Below are positions 1 through 11,900 of a DNA stretch of 64,000 nucleotides, in pieces. Below the pieces are notes generated by a model. The model was not told where the DNA came from. It did no database searches and saw only the letters and a list, made by a program, of their open reading frames with translations. A program made the translations under genes and the position numbers. The stretch comes from Simmondsia chinensis (lineage: Eukaryota > Streptophyta > Magnoliopsida > Caryophyllales > Simmondsiaceae), in assembly GCA_018398585.1 (NCBI GenBank), contig JAGTTD010000013.1:5366492-5430491 (forward strand). The letters are read 5' to 3'. Positions within the stretch are counted from its first letter, which is position 1. Every line of letters starts with the position of its first letter.

Positions 1-150
1 ATTCAAAATTAAAAAATAAAAAAAATCAGAAAAATTATTTTCAAGACATAGCTTTTGTTTTTAAAAACATAAAAACTTAAATAGAAAATGATACCAATTC
101 AGTCTTCATATATCGTGGAGGTCCGAACGACCATTAGAGAAATGATAATA

Positions 151-425
151 GGCCTCGTTTGGTTATCAGGAAGAAAATGCAAGAAATTGGAATTTATTGG
201 AAGTGGGCATTTGCCTTCTTGTTTAATTACCAAGAAATTGGTAAAACATGAAAACGAAAATTATTTATCTATTTTCAATTCTTTTAAAACATAAAAAGTA
301 ACTTATCTACAACTCTAAACTCTCAGATAAATTCTAATTTCTTGGTTTTTAACTAGTCTAGCAAAGAAAGTCCTATTTTCTATACATGTAGCCAAATACA
401 AAAAATTAAATTCCTGAAAAATAAA
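151..425. mobile_element. Decayed MITE, GGCCTYRTTTGG family
   Basis: The left end (GGCCTCGTTTGGTTATC) matches the better-preserved relatives at 811-1148 and 19661-20012, and the interior shares their order of motifs (an internal TTGTTT..TTACC block, then a fragment resembling AACTAGTCT). The right terminus is eroded to a short AGCCAAATAC stretch, so the end is approximate. No protein is encoded. The first 150 bases of the window show only AT-rich sequence. Confidence 0.4.
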
Positions 426-810
426 ACATTTTGTAAAAATTAATTAAATCATAACATTAAAATTGGTGGTTAAGTCCAAATCAAGGAATTAATACTGGAG
501 ATATTAAATATATTTAAGGCGCTAGCTACCACATGCCAACCTATATGCCTGTTTTATTATTCTAATAATAATAATTTGACCATATTAAATTTATATTTAT
601 ATTAAAATATAACAAATTATTTAAATATTGTTGAAGTGTGAAATTGTAATTTTAATTTCAACAGATCAAAAGAATAATAAAACTAAAATTATAGATTTCA
701 AGTTCAATCTTAACTCGTTGAACTGGATCTAACTATTTCAAAATTTTAAGATAATGGGTTCTTTCAATAAATAAAGAGGTTTCAATACATAAAGAGGTTA
801 GAGAAACAAA

Positions 811-1148
811 GGCCTCATTTGATTTGCAGGACGTAAAAGTAAAAAGTAGAAATTTATGCAAAGTACGGTTTTGACTCTTGTTTGGTTGGCAGAAAATATG
901 AAGAATACAGGAAATAAAAATTGCTAACCAATTTTCAAGTTCTTCAAAAAGAAGAAAGTAACTTACCTAGTCCCCCTGATAAGTTCTAATTCTTTCGTTT
1001 TAAACTAATCTCACTAAAGAATTTTTATTTTCCATCTTGACAACCAAATATTTTTTACCTACTTTCAGGAAAGTTGACACGAAAATTGAATTCCCATTAA
1101 ATGTAACTTCCTGTAAAAATTTAATTCATGTGGCAACCAAAAGAGGCC
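811..1148. mobile_element. MITE, about 338 bp, inverted ends GGCCTCATTTG / CAAAAGAGGCC
   Basis: The ends are imperfect inverted repeats: GGCCTCATTTGATTTGC on the left and GGCAACCAAAAGAGGCC on the right. Each end is flanked by AAA. Interior and size match the copy at 19661-20012 inside the FBT1 first intron, and the 3' sub-terminal block (AATTCATGTGGCAACCAAA) is nearly the same in both. It is non-coding. The superfamily is uncertain; the ends recall Tourist or hAT MITEs. Confidence 0.6.
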
Positions 1149-1983
1149 AAAGTTTTCAAGAAATTTAAAGCAAAATAATATGAAAAGAATATGTGAGGAC
1201 AAAGTGCTGCAAACTTTTTTTTTTGTTTTTTTTTTTTTTTTTTGGAAACAGAACAACTCCCGAAGACAGAACTTACATAGAACCAGAAAAAGCTGGAAAC
1301 TAGATGAGACAGAGGCACACAATATGCAAAGCTGGGCCATGGAAGGATCTAGCCTTGAGACTTCTAGCTTTGCTAAATAGCAGCGGATCTAGATTGGAAA
1401 GACCGAGGGTGTGGGCCCGACCCACATTTTGTTTATGTGTGTGTGTCTATATATATAGGGCATAAGTCCTATGAGAGGGTGAGAATGAGACCAAATAAAT
1501 AGTTCAAAATTCACCCTCTTATCTTTCACTGTTTACAACAGCCATTCCCTGTATATATAATACCCAAATGATTGGCTCGGAAAACATTGGTGCTTCAACT
1601 GCTCCACAAGGCGGCTAATTAATTCTTCACCCTTTTATCTTAATTTTTTTCCATCATTGAAAATCTTCTTATAATAATTTAAAAAAAAAAAATAGATATT
1701 TCCTTATCTGCTAATCTAAAAAGATTATTAGAATGACAATTTCCTTCCATAATACCAAATGCAACTCCAATGATTACGGTAGACTATTATCGCAATTTCT
1801 ATAATTGTAACATGGTACTTAATTATGTTATATATATATATATAGACCGGCAGTTAATACCGGTCATGAGAGTGCGGGTGTTACAATTTGGGACCATATC
1901 TCCTCCTTGTTCCTCTCATAATTTAGCGAGCTAAAGTTTTAGGTTTTCCTCTTTTGAAAGGGCGGCCTTAAGGCAGGAGGCTC

Positions 1984-2019
<36 letters not shown>

Positions 2020-2689
2020 TCACACATATAAAACAATCCAGTGCTTCAAATAGACTCCAACCATGGCACGTTTTTGGGAGGGTATGATATATAAGGTTCA
2101 GGGTGTTACCCTGTATAGAGACTGTTTTCGAAGATCCTCCAACTCTAAAAAGAAAGAAGGAATATATATGTGTGTGTAGGCATTAGAGTTTGATCATAAA
2201 TTTGTTGGATGACCCAAAAGTATTCATCAAATTGTGGTGGACAGTATAGTGTAGGAATCCTGCGCCATATACTTCTCTAGTAAAAATCACTAAATTCTGA
2301 TGAAAGATATCTGTATATATACCGTCAAATATATGTTTCATAATAGCAATTCTGAATGAAAATCGGTTGGATTTGAACAAAGCCTTAATTACTAAAAAAT
2401 AAGAATTCTAATACTTCTCGGAAGTCAAAGAATGTCGAACGCTCACAATCTGAATCTTTTTTGAGGATGGAAAATTCTGCTAAATTTTCCGGGAAAAGGG
2501 GGAAGAAGGACAAAAAGAAGAGTCACTAACAACTCGGTGGAATCTTGATGACTGGGGACAAAATACGGTTTCAGGAATAACAATTCTAGAGGGCTGCCAA
2601 TATGGAGTGAAAACGACCCTATTATTTTTTGTGTCTTTTCCGACTATTATGATATACTCCTAGTTTATTTATTTATTTCTGGAATGGTA
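1149..2689. other. Gene-free AT-rich spacer
   Basis: No gene is recognised. It holds a T-rich run at 1217-1243, a (TA)n tract at about 1988-2018, and a short degraded piece of the RTE LINE 3' tail in minus orientation at about 2095-2146. The fragment is recognisable by the reverse complement of the 'GGTTGGGGGTCC ... AGGGTAACACCCTGA' block found in the other tails. Open frames here are shadows of low-complexity sequence. Confidence 0.6.
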
Positions 2690-2699
2690 TGGATGTATG

Positions 2700-2952
2700 A
2701 GGGTTTATTTATCAGGCACTAATGCACCGGATCTCATTAGAATTCCAAAATTAAGCATGCTTGGGTAAGAGTAATACCAGTATGGGTGACCTCTTGGGGA
2801 AGTCCTCGTGTTGCCAACTCTATAAGGTTGGGAGTCATCGGAAAGCCTTTCGGCAGGGTTACACCCTGAAGGGGTAAGGCTGCTCACATCCATCCCCCGA
2901 CCCTACTTAGGAGGAAGCCCTTGAGGCACTAGGTCTGTTGTTGTTGTTGTAT
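2700..2952 (+). mobile_element. 5S-rRNA-headed SINE, complete copy (head subfamily A)
   Basis: Head (about 2700-2817): starts AGGGTTTATTTATCAGGCAC and continues through CACTAATGCACCGGATC, TTAAGCATGCTTGGG and GTCCTCGTGTTGC, which is plant 5S rRNA from about nucleotide 1 to the 3' end. It keeps the A-box, intermediate element and C-box region. A hairpin-like bridge (CAACTCTATAAGGTTGGG) joins it to a tail shared with the RTE LINE copies. The 3' end is GGCACTAGGTCTG followed by (TTG)n. The target-site duplication TGGATGTATG lies at 2690-2699 and 2953-2962, proving retroposition. It is not a 5S gene, because it is single, fused and flanked by a duplication. Confidence 0.9.
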
Positions 2953-2962
2953 TGGATGTATG

Positions 2963-3258
2963 GTGGGAGTTACTGTATTTTTTTTGTTTCTGGGTGTATT
3001 GGGTTATTACATACGACTTTCATGTGTTTCTTGGTATTTTTCCTTTTTCGCACTATATCTGCTTCTTTGATTCTCTTCGTAAAATGTCAGTTTTTGTATT
3101 TCGAGTTTTTATCGGGAGAAAAGAAATGAAAGCTAGGGCTATGGGAGAGTAGGGGCATGGTGTAGTGTGGAGAACTCGAACAAAGTTGTAGACGCCACCA
3201 TGCACATGCTCATACTACCTAATTTCCTCCCTTATTCATTGTTTTAGCCACCATCACA

Positions 3259-3298
<40 letters not shown>

Positions 3299-4607
3299 GG
3301 TAATAAAAAGCGATTATATTTTATTTGTTGTGTTAATTAAGTCTCTTTACTATTAATCGTATCAATTTAATCTTTGAAAACTTTATATTTTTAATTTGAT
3401 CCTGTAGTGAATGAAACTTTTGTTAATAACTCAACTTTCGATCACATCAGATGCAAGTGAGTCAGTGACCCAACATAACCTTACTTCGTTAACCCAATTT
3501 AAACCTATAACTTCTATTTTTACTTTAGGACTAGATCAACACGAAGTAAATTATATAAGGATGCATTAACATAATTGAAGGTATGAGAATTACATTTTTG
3601 TAATAGACGAGGTACAAGTACCTACAAGAATAACCCTTACTATTATTCTTATAATTATCGGCTCAAATTAACTTGTGCTCATTTTTCACCGGGCCTTTTA
3701 GGCCTAATCCACAGAGTCGGAACAAACAAGTTCCACATATAAGTCCAAGTGGGGTCCCATCCTAAAATCAATTGGCATAAGGTGAAGTAACCCACTGGCT
3801 TATAAATTGATATCTTCATTCTCACAACTCCGATGTGGGATTCTAATTACTAGGCTTACATGTGGAGTCTCAATACAAAGAGCTATTTCGGAGCAACAAG
3901 TCTTAATTTTCCTCATAACTGAGTATGATATGATGAGTATTCAGTACAGAGCCGACAAATAAAAAGACAAATAAAGTCTGCAAAACTCATCCATACTATT
4001 CAAAAGAAATAATTAAAACATATACAATCAAAATTTAGGGGAGACGGGATGGTGCTTCCCGCTGATAGGAGCGTGCAAAAAAATTGAAGCACTCGGATTT
4101 GAAACCACGAAACACCTCATTTAGCATTCCCAGTGGTTACTACATGAACTTTTCTCCATCCATAGCATACAATTTTCAAATTTAGAAAACGCTAAAGGAA
4201 CACAATATAGTACTCTTAAGGATATAGTATCGTAACCTACACGAATACATCTCCTTCTTTGATAAGTAGGAGAGAGGAAGGATTCTTTAAGTCGTACATA
4301 AAATGTATTTAAAAAAAATGAATACTTCTTGAACAGTCTCGCATCACATACATTAGAACACCAAAATCTCACAAGGGACAATTTGCTTATAGATTCGACC
4401 CTCTCTGTCCTCTACGCTAACTAATTAAAAACCTAACCGATGTCCACTGAATATACCACAATTTTTTGATATCACCATCGCCAATTCATGGATCCAATTA
4501 AGAAGCATTGGGGGCAACTGTCCCCGATGGATTTTAGAAAAAAAAAATGCGTATTTAACATTATATATAGCATGTTATTTGTATAAGAAGCAAAATTTTC
4601 CACAAAG
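2963..4607. other. Gene-free spacer with an (ATT)n array
   Basis: No gene is seen. A perfect ATT microsatellite fills about 3261-3298. About 3299-3650 resembles a decayed member of the MITE family with GGGTTATTTA ends (compare 28654-29038), with the characteristic 'AATTAAGTCTC ... AATTTAATC' motifs and a right end AATAACCCTTA. About 3690-3900 has promoter-less repeat text ('CTCCGATGTGGGATTCT') common in plant LTR debris. Confidence 0.5.
3261..3298. repeat. (ATT)n microsatellite
   Basis: About 12 uninterrupted TTA/ATT units. No function is implied; the array is likely length-variable. Confidence 0.95.
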
Positions 4608-4620
4608 TTGTAAGTAATGA

Positions 4621-4870
4621 AACGAAAGGAAATGAACATACTCAGTGCCTCAAGGGCTCTCGTTTACGCAGGGTCTGGGGGGCAGATGTACCCAGTCTTC
4701 CTCCTTCAGGGTGTTAACCTGAAGAGAGGCTGTTTCCCAGTGCCCCCAACCTGAGAGTGAGGACTTTCCAGGAGGTCACCCATCCTGGTATTACTCTCGT
4801 CCAAGCAGGCTTAACTTCGGAGTTCTAATGAGATCCAGTGACGTCGTATTGGTAGCCTCTTTGGTTAAAT
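4621..4870 (-). mobile_element. 5S-rRNA-headed SINE, complete copy (head subfamily B)
   Basis: It reads on the minus strand. The 5' end near 4870 starts ACCAAAGAGGCTACCAATAC and runs into 5S sequence (GGATCTCATTAGAACTCCG, GAGAGTAATACCAGGATGGG). The RTE-like tail (GGTTGGGGGC ... GAGGCACTGAGTATG) ends near 4640 in a decayed tail. The 13-bp direct repeat TTGTAAGTAATGA at 4608-4620 and 4871-4883 is the target-site duplication. The 5S-to-tail junction (GTCCTC then ACTCTCAGGTTGGG) differs from subfamily A, which keeps GTGTTGC. Confidence 0.9.
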
Positions 4871-4883
4871 TTGTAAGTAATGA

Positions 4884-6835
4884 GTTGATGAATAATTGTT
4901 AATTAATTTTAAAAATTAATTTAATGAGATGGGGGCGTATGATTCCAAAAAACTAAAAGAGGAAGGAAGATGTGACATTACTAATTGTAGAAGGAAGGCA
5001 GCACGCGCTGGTCCCACCCATGTGATCTTTCAACCTCCTTTTTTTTTAAAAAAAATTCATAATTTAAATATTTATTATCTAAATATCATTTATATTATTT
5101 GATTTTATATATATATATATAAGGCATGACTAATATAAGAAAGTGAGATCGCTTATTTGACTGCCGATATCTCTTTCTCTTATCTGACATCGCCCTCTTC
5201 TTCCACTTTAACCAAATATATGGTTCAGAATTCACCTCAGTGACCCTGCATATAAGAATTGTCTCATAAATATATATGACATAATTTTTATGAGATAATG
5301 ATTGGAGCGAATCTTGGCCGTTCATTCTCTCCTCCCCCCACCCAACCCTTCCTTTCTCTCTCTCTCACCATCACCGCCTGCCCGCCTCCCTTCTTTCTCT
5401 CTCTTCTAATATCCCTTTCTCTCTCCCCTATATCCCTTCACTCTCCGGTGGATGGGCGGCGGCGGTGGGTCGTGGGGGGTCATTGGAAAAAGAGAGAAAA
5501 TGGAGGGGCAGCGGGCGGGCGACAACGGTGTTGACCAATAGTGGGAGTGGTGAATGAGAGAAAGAAAAATGAAGGGTTGTGAGAGAAGTGGGGAAATATT
5601 TTTTTGGACCCTCATAAAAAAAAGGGGATCAATCTTGACAGTTTATTATAATAGACAGCCAAAATTTGTCTCTTTTACTCTCTCACCTTCTCTCTCTCTC
5701 TATATATATAGCACTCTTGCAACATATATGATGTGAATTCTATTAGAATCTAGACAATTTTCATCAAAACATAATGAAATGGTATATAATCATGATAATA
5801 TATTTATAATTTACGTTAGTGTTTTGCCAAAAATTCAACAGATTATGAAAAAAAAAAACTCACTAGAATCTAATAAAAGCTACATATGTATTGTGTAAAT
5901 CATGTGTTATGCCAACATGTTTTGAAAAAAGTCAAAACATATTATGATACTGAATACCAAGAATTGTCTTTAATATCAACATATTCCCAAAAAGATGAAA
6001 TAAATTTCAGCTAAGGTTACCTAACTATAAAATTTTTAAACTTTAAGGTATTTGAGATATTAAACTTTTAAATGTCAAGTTACTTCTTATATATATTAAA
6101 ACGTTGACATATATAACTGATAATATTCAAATCTGAAAGTATCTGAACAAATTTTAAGATGGTGCCTGCACGAATGCCAAACGAACGGAATTTTTTTTTT
6201 CTTTTGCATACGTGTGGTAAGTCGTAGTTCAAAACGACTCACCAAGGCAATGAGTCACACCCAAGCATAACGACTTTGCAAAGTCGTCTGAGATACCAAC
6301 ATTCCTAAGAAAATTTTTGATATAACAAAAAATACGATGATTAGTCCATATGAGTACACAAAGACTTTGTCGATAGGACGTGCGGAATTGAAATTCTTAG
6401 TTGCAGGTTCAAGACCTACCATGCTCAATATATACAAACTAGTGAAAGGATTCGAACCCAAAACATCGTGTGCTTCTGTCTACCGAGCATAGGACCATAC
6501 AAGTTATAAGTTGTCATTGCTTATTTACTATAAAAGCTATTAATATTTCATCAGACGATCGATATTCAAGCAATAAAAGGCACTACAGTTAATAGCGAGT
6601 TAGTGTTCAAAAAAAAAAATTTTAGCAAGTTTTCTTTTCGACAGTAAGTGAACCTAAGAACATCTTTTTATGACGTCTATGTCACAAAAACTGCTATCTC
6701 TCACACAACTTTTTACGTACGTTGGAAAAAAAAAATTGTTCTTCATGTAGATATCCACATGGACATGGCATACTTGTGGATACCAACTCTGGGGAAAAAA
6801 AAGGCTACATATATATATATGGGTGAATATCAAAT
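4884..6835. other. Gene-free spacer
   Basis: No gene is recognised. A GC-richer island at about 5310-5560 with CT-rich and GGCGGCGG stretches gives short open frames on both strands, but none has a known domain. About 6000-6130 has copies of a 'CTTTAAGGTATTTGAGATATT' motif related to the MITE at 62131-62549. Several A or T runs are present. Confidence 0.5.
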
Positions 6836-7037
6836 GAGAGCATTTGACTATGGTGAAATATGAGAGCTTAAATCTCAGCCATTAAAATCAAAATAAAGGG
6901 CTAAAATTACACATATAAAAATGCCCTAAAAGCTCTCTCTCTCTCTCTTTCCTCTTCTTTATATGTGCAAGCTCAGCCCTTCATTTTGAATTCAATTGCT
7001 GAGATTTAAGCTCTCATATCTCACCATAGTCAAATAC

Positions 7038-7041
<4 letters not shown>
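6836..7041. mobile_element. MITE, 206 bp, long (about 44 bp) inverted ends
   Basis: The left arm starts GAGAGCATTTGACTATGGTG and runs to about 6879 (ends AAATCTCAGC). The right arm (about 6999-7041, starting GCTGAGATTT) is its near-exact reverse complement. The loop holds a (CT)n tract and no coding sequence. The flanks are (TA)n on both sides, so a TA duplication cannot be told from the microsatellite. A Mutator- or mariner-derived MITE is possible; the family is not assigned. Confidence 0.75.

Positions 7042-7073
<32 letters not shown>
7042..7073. repeat. (TA)n microsatellite between MITE and SINE
   Basis: About 14 AT dinucleotides separate the MITE from SINE copy 7074-7310. A second (TA)n tract follows that SINE at about 7312-7327, so the SINE probably landed inside the array. 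Confidence 0.85.
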
Positions 7074-7075
<2 letters not shown>

Positions 7076-7310
7076 GAACATACTCGGTGCCTCAAGAGCT
7101 CCCGCCTACGCAGGGTCTGAGGGAGGCGGATGTACGCAGCCTTCCCCCTTCAGGGTGTTGACCTGAAGAGAGGCTGTTTCCGAGCACACCCAACCTGAGG
7201 GTGAGGACTTCCCAGGAGGTCACCCATCCTGGTATTACTCTCGCCCAAGCATGCTTAACTTCGGAGTTCTAATGGGATCCAGTGACGGTGTGTTGGTGCC
7301 CTCTTTGGTG
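7074..7310 (-). mobile_element. 5S-rRNA-headed SINE (head subfamily B)
   Basis: Minus strand: the head begins GCACCAAAGAGGGCACCAAC, then 5S text (GGATCCCATTAGAACTCC, AAGCATGCTTGGGCGAGAG, CAGGATGGGTGACCTCC). The GTCCTC/ACCCTCAGG junction matches 4621-4870. The tail GGCTGCGTACATCCGCC ... GAGGCACCGAG follows the RTE 3' end. The flanks on both sides are TA repeats, so the target duplication cannot be delimited and the ends are approximate. Confidence 0.85.
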
Positions 7311-8947
7311 CGTATATATATATATATGTACATATAAAATTTTAGTATTGTCAGAAGCAGGCTCATTTACACAAAAATTGGGCTTTCGAGGTCCTCAATT
7401 GCACAAGCCCAAAGCATTAACAGGCTTGGGATCAACTTGCTTAGCTAAACGAGTCAACTTGAGCTAGAAAAGCGTCGCAATTTCTGAGATAAGTAACTTC
7501 TTAATTTAGAAGCTCATTTACACCCATAAGCGGCATGTATATATGTTCTCAATAGGGGTGTAAATGAGCCGCATTGTCTCACAAAGCTTTCAAGCCTAGC
7601 CCAGCCGGCTGTTTTAGCTTAATGAGCCCGAGCCTGAGCCTTAGTCTAAGTAAGAATATTTTAATACAATTTATTAGATTAAATAGCCCAATCAATCCTA
7701 GTCTCAGCCTAAATTAGCCAAACTCAAACCTCAACAAAGCCAAACGAGCCCAAGTCAAGCTGAACCTACCAAGCTATGTTTCAGCTCAACAAATCCGAGC
7801 CAGACCCCGAGCTCAAGCTTTAAGTTTCCAAACTCGAGGTTCGAGCCGAGTTTGAAGCTGACAAGCTCATGCTCGGCTGAGCTCATATACACGCATAACT
7901 CACCTACTCAAACAAGACTACATAGTCAAAATAACATCTCAGGCTCAACATGACGATCTCAAAGATATCAAAGATAATGCAAAAGAAAATTTTCAATCTT
8001 ATAGCCATCTTGGCACGAACAACGATGCCATTTCAGTTACACCAAATATTTGTTCAAGGTCAAGGCCACATCCATTATGGCAATCAAAACACAAATACAA
8101 AACACAGCTCCTGAACTACAACTACAGCATGCTGTTTCCTTATAACACAAGAAAGTCAGTTGGTAGTGGTACCTGTCTCTCGTGTTATCTACAATGTGTC
8201 ACCGTGCCTCATCTCAAAAAGATATGCTGAACGGTTGGCTGTTGACAGTTGGTTGCGCTAGAGGAGGGCCGCGGTTCAATCCGCCAGCGACAATCACGAT
8301 CTACCATGTTGCTTTTGAAATGCCTGTGGAGGTAGGGGACAATCACAAACTGAACCAAACCGACCAGAGCAGAAAACTTCCAGTTTGAACTCAAGTTTGA
8401 TAAATCTTAACAAGCTTGAGTTCGAACAGAGTCTTAAACAAGTGATGTAGCACAACTTGAACTAACAAACATAATTTTGTCTCTTCAAAACTGAAAATAA
8501 TGAATTACAAAACTCATACCTATTAGATAGCTAAGAAGATCAACAAGAAATTAACTAAGAAACTACTTCTCTAAGATAAAAGAACTCGGTTACCCTATTA
8601 ACTAAAATAATAATAGCTAAAATATCCTATTAGTTTAAAAGACATATTTTATTATAGCCCTGTCAATTAGTATACCGAAAGCAAATAACATATCATGTCT
8701 TCTATGATCATTAAACATCTTATTTGTGCTACTTCAGCAAGATTCTGAACCTCTATTCAAACTCAATTCGATAAGATAGTCGACTTTGTCAATACACGGC
8801 TCGACTAGACTGTTTGTGTTATCGAACAAGTCGAGATTGTTACTAGGCTTTGCCGATTTAGCTACTCAATTACAAAAAGAGCCAATCTAGAATTCAAAAA
8901 AGCAATAAAACTAACCCTAGTTTGAATATGAAAGTTCAACATCACCT
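7311..8947. other. Gene-free spacer with a decayed hAT-like repeat
   Basis: About 7553-7899 begins TAGGGGTGTAAATGAGCC and ends GAGCTCATATACACGCATA, with many AGCTC/GAGCC motifs between. This is the usual look of a decayed non-autonomous hAT element; no convincing 8-bp duplication is visible. The rest up to the FBT1 stop codon is AT-rich 3' flank. A GGTTCAATCC motif near 8272 resembles a tRNA B-box, but no cloverleaf could be built. Confidence 0.45.
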
Positions 8948-11900
8948 TCAATTCGATTTCATCTCGATATCGCTACTATCAGTTGACGTGGTACCGGAGT
9001 CATCTAGGGGAAGAAGGCCAAGCAGAGGCAAAGGTAAAAGAGAGCTGAGGTTGCAGAGAATGATCAAAGCAGCAAGACTATCGAAGTGGTCTTTGGTGAC
9101 ACCAAAGAGTTGGGTCAGACCGGCGCCAATCAGCCCACCTAGAACACTTCCCGCGTTTGATATGGACATCAAGGTGGCGAAAAGAGTAGCTTCTACTCCC
9201 TCTGGGCATAACTTTGCAGCCAGCACGAGGATCGGCATGAACGAGATCTGCAATAGGAGGAAGTCAGTCCTGTTGGAGGTTTTTTTTTTTTTTTTAATTT
9301 TTTACATATGGTACAAAGTTACACATGGGTAGCACAACCACCCTACGCAACCCTATAAATCCCCAAACCCCAGATGAAAGTGGGACTCAATCCTCGGTAT
9401 CAGGTACCATCCCCGAAACATTACGAGCTGAGTTAGCTAACAACTTAGCATCAAAACACGAGACTGTTCTTTTTGTTGTTTGATAGGTAAGCAAGGATGG
9501 GGATTGAATTTAGGACATTTTGTCCTAATGCCTCTAACTTCGGCAGTTTTTACTACTCGAGTATAGCGTCATTGGCTCATATTACAAGAACTAACAAGCA
9601 TAAAATCAAATAAAAGACATATGATGTTTACATGACAGATTTTGAGGCGGTTGCATAATCAGACATTATGCAACAATAATATAGAAATAGCCTTGATAAT
9701 GCATATATATTGTATTTATTTATTAGAACATTGGGTTTCTACGTTAAAATATTAAGAAAGAAATAAAAATTGATAATTGTATTACTTGTCATCTATATAT
9801 TTTTTATCAAAACGTTTCAACCATATTGCTGCCAACATAAGCAGTTAAAACATATGTTCTTATAAGACCCAACACAACCACTGCAACCTAATTCATAACG
9901 TCTGAGACACTCCACTTCCACAACATAGTGTCTATTACGCGATCTCAAACTGTAATTTGATTCCATCATCATAACATGCGAATAAAGTAAAAGTATTGAA
10001 GTTCACTGCCCAGAGTGGCTAAAAGCATTGAGCCCATGTGCAGGAGTGCAGTTGCAATCAACGTAGTTGACTCACCACTACAGAACAATTTTCCCAGTGA
10101 AGCATAAATTTAAGGAAAAAGAGAAGCCAGCATGTGTATAGTAGTTATCACATTTGAATGCATGCAGTTAACGCAATTGATACACCAACAGCAATTACGC
10201 GATTATAGAACAATCATAAGAAAAGCCAATGAGACAAAAACAGCAAGAATTTTGAGGCTATAAATGACAAATTATAGGTTCATATTTCCGCTTCTCCAAC
10301 TCTAATTACCTACCCAGAAAAATGAAAACAAAAGAACAATCACATAACAATAGTAACTAATACCTGAACCGGACAGGATAATTCAGTTAAAAACTGGACC
10401 GGGCTGGTATTGTCCAGCTTGGACCTCTGTCCATCTTTCGGACCTTTACCAACTTCTGGTTCAGTTTGGATTAGACCGATGAACATTTTTACTATGCATG
10501 GATTATTATTATCATTATGCTTATCATCACATATTAATCCAGGAGAAGATTTGAATTAAACCAACTGAGCAATTTACTGTAAATCCAATTACCTGGCCAA
10601 GAACAGTCAAAATCAGAGAATCCCCAACGGCAAACCACTCATCACTTATACCAAATTGCCTGTTCAGTCCAGTGACAAGGAAAACCTGAAACGAAATCCA
10701 ATCAGAATCAATTTTGCAATCGATCATTTCAGACATCACCAAAATAAAAGACCTAATACGAACCTGAGTTATCCCTAGAACTGTGCCTGAAACAGTTGTT
10801 GCCAAAAATACCTTCCGCAAAGGAACATTCTTCAAAAATCCATTATATAGTCCAACACCAAGCAAAGATGCGACTGCAGTAACAAGCTTGACGCGACCGA
10901 GAAATTCAGGGGTAAAACCAAGCTTATTTGTTCTGAAAGACCAAAAGCTCCCCGTCACAAATCAAACATGCTCATGAGAAGACTTGTGTTACTCAGGCTG
11001 GTTTATGCGAGCCAGACACGGGAATGTATCCCAACACCAGATTCAGCTATTTTTCAAGACTTCTCAGTGTTTTCAGGTCTACCTTAGAACGTCCAAGTGT
11101 CTTACTATATCGAAGTGTCATTACCTAGACAGTTTTAGAGTGGAATGCAGAGTCAAATAACAATGGAGAAGACCACAGGGGAATAAGGAAAGAAAAAGAT
11201 GAGAAAATGGAGAAAAAAATTTATATCTTCCACACCAGTGTTGGGCTTAGGTGTGGAGCTTGGTTTAATGGACATTGTTTTATGAAGTTGAGAATTGGGC
11301 CAATCCATTTTAGGCTCAAGAAACACTAGGGTTTAGTGTGTATGTCTCTATATATACTTATCAGGGTTGTCAAAGTTGTGAGCCACATAAATTGCCTCTT
11401 GTACTATTCTCAAAATAGTGAAATTATTTTGCTCTACTCCGTAGATGTAGGCTCCGGCCACACCACGTAAATTCTAATATTCTTGATATTACTCCCCAAT
11501 CCCCTTTTGTGATTGCTACTTCGATTTAGTAGGCGGTCCTAACAACTAGAAATAAAGAAGAAACATACGTGAAGAAAAACATTGCAGAGTCGGATTGAGG
11601 TGTTGCCTGCCACAGGAAAACAAATAAGGTGGGGAAGTACACATTTGGTTGCCTGACAGCTTCCCACAACTGGAATATGCTTTGCTTGAAGCTCTCAGAA
11701 AAGCCCGAACCCTTTACATTGCCATTGTATTCCCATGTTGGCCCAAAAACGCGCTGCTCTTTTACCAGAACAGCAACTGCTGATGTAATTAGTGGGAGCA
11801 ATGCAGTGATACCAAAAACAAATCTGAAAATAAAACATGAAAACTATTGATAAATTTGCATTATATTAGAATCGAGAATCCTGATACCAATGCTAATCTT

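Noticed and set aside
2700..2820. 5S rRNA gene
   Set aside because: Single, dispersed, fused to a LINE-like tail, bracketed by a target duplication and carrying substitutions in conserved positions; not part of a tandem 5S array.
5298..5615. Overlapping short ORFs in a GC-rich island
   Set aside because: Simple CT and GGC repeats; no recognisable product on either strand.
8225..8300. tRNA gene or tRNA-derived SINE head (GGTTCAATCC B-box-like motif)
   Set aside because: No acceptable A-box spacing and no cloverleaf could be drawn.
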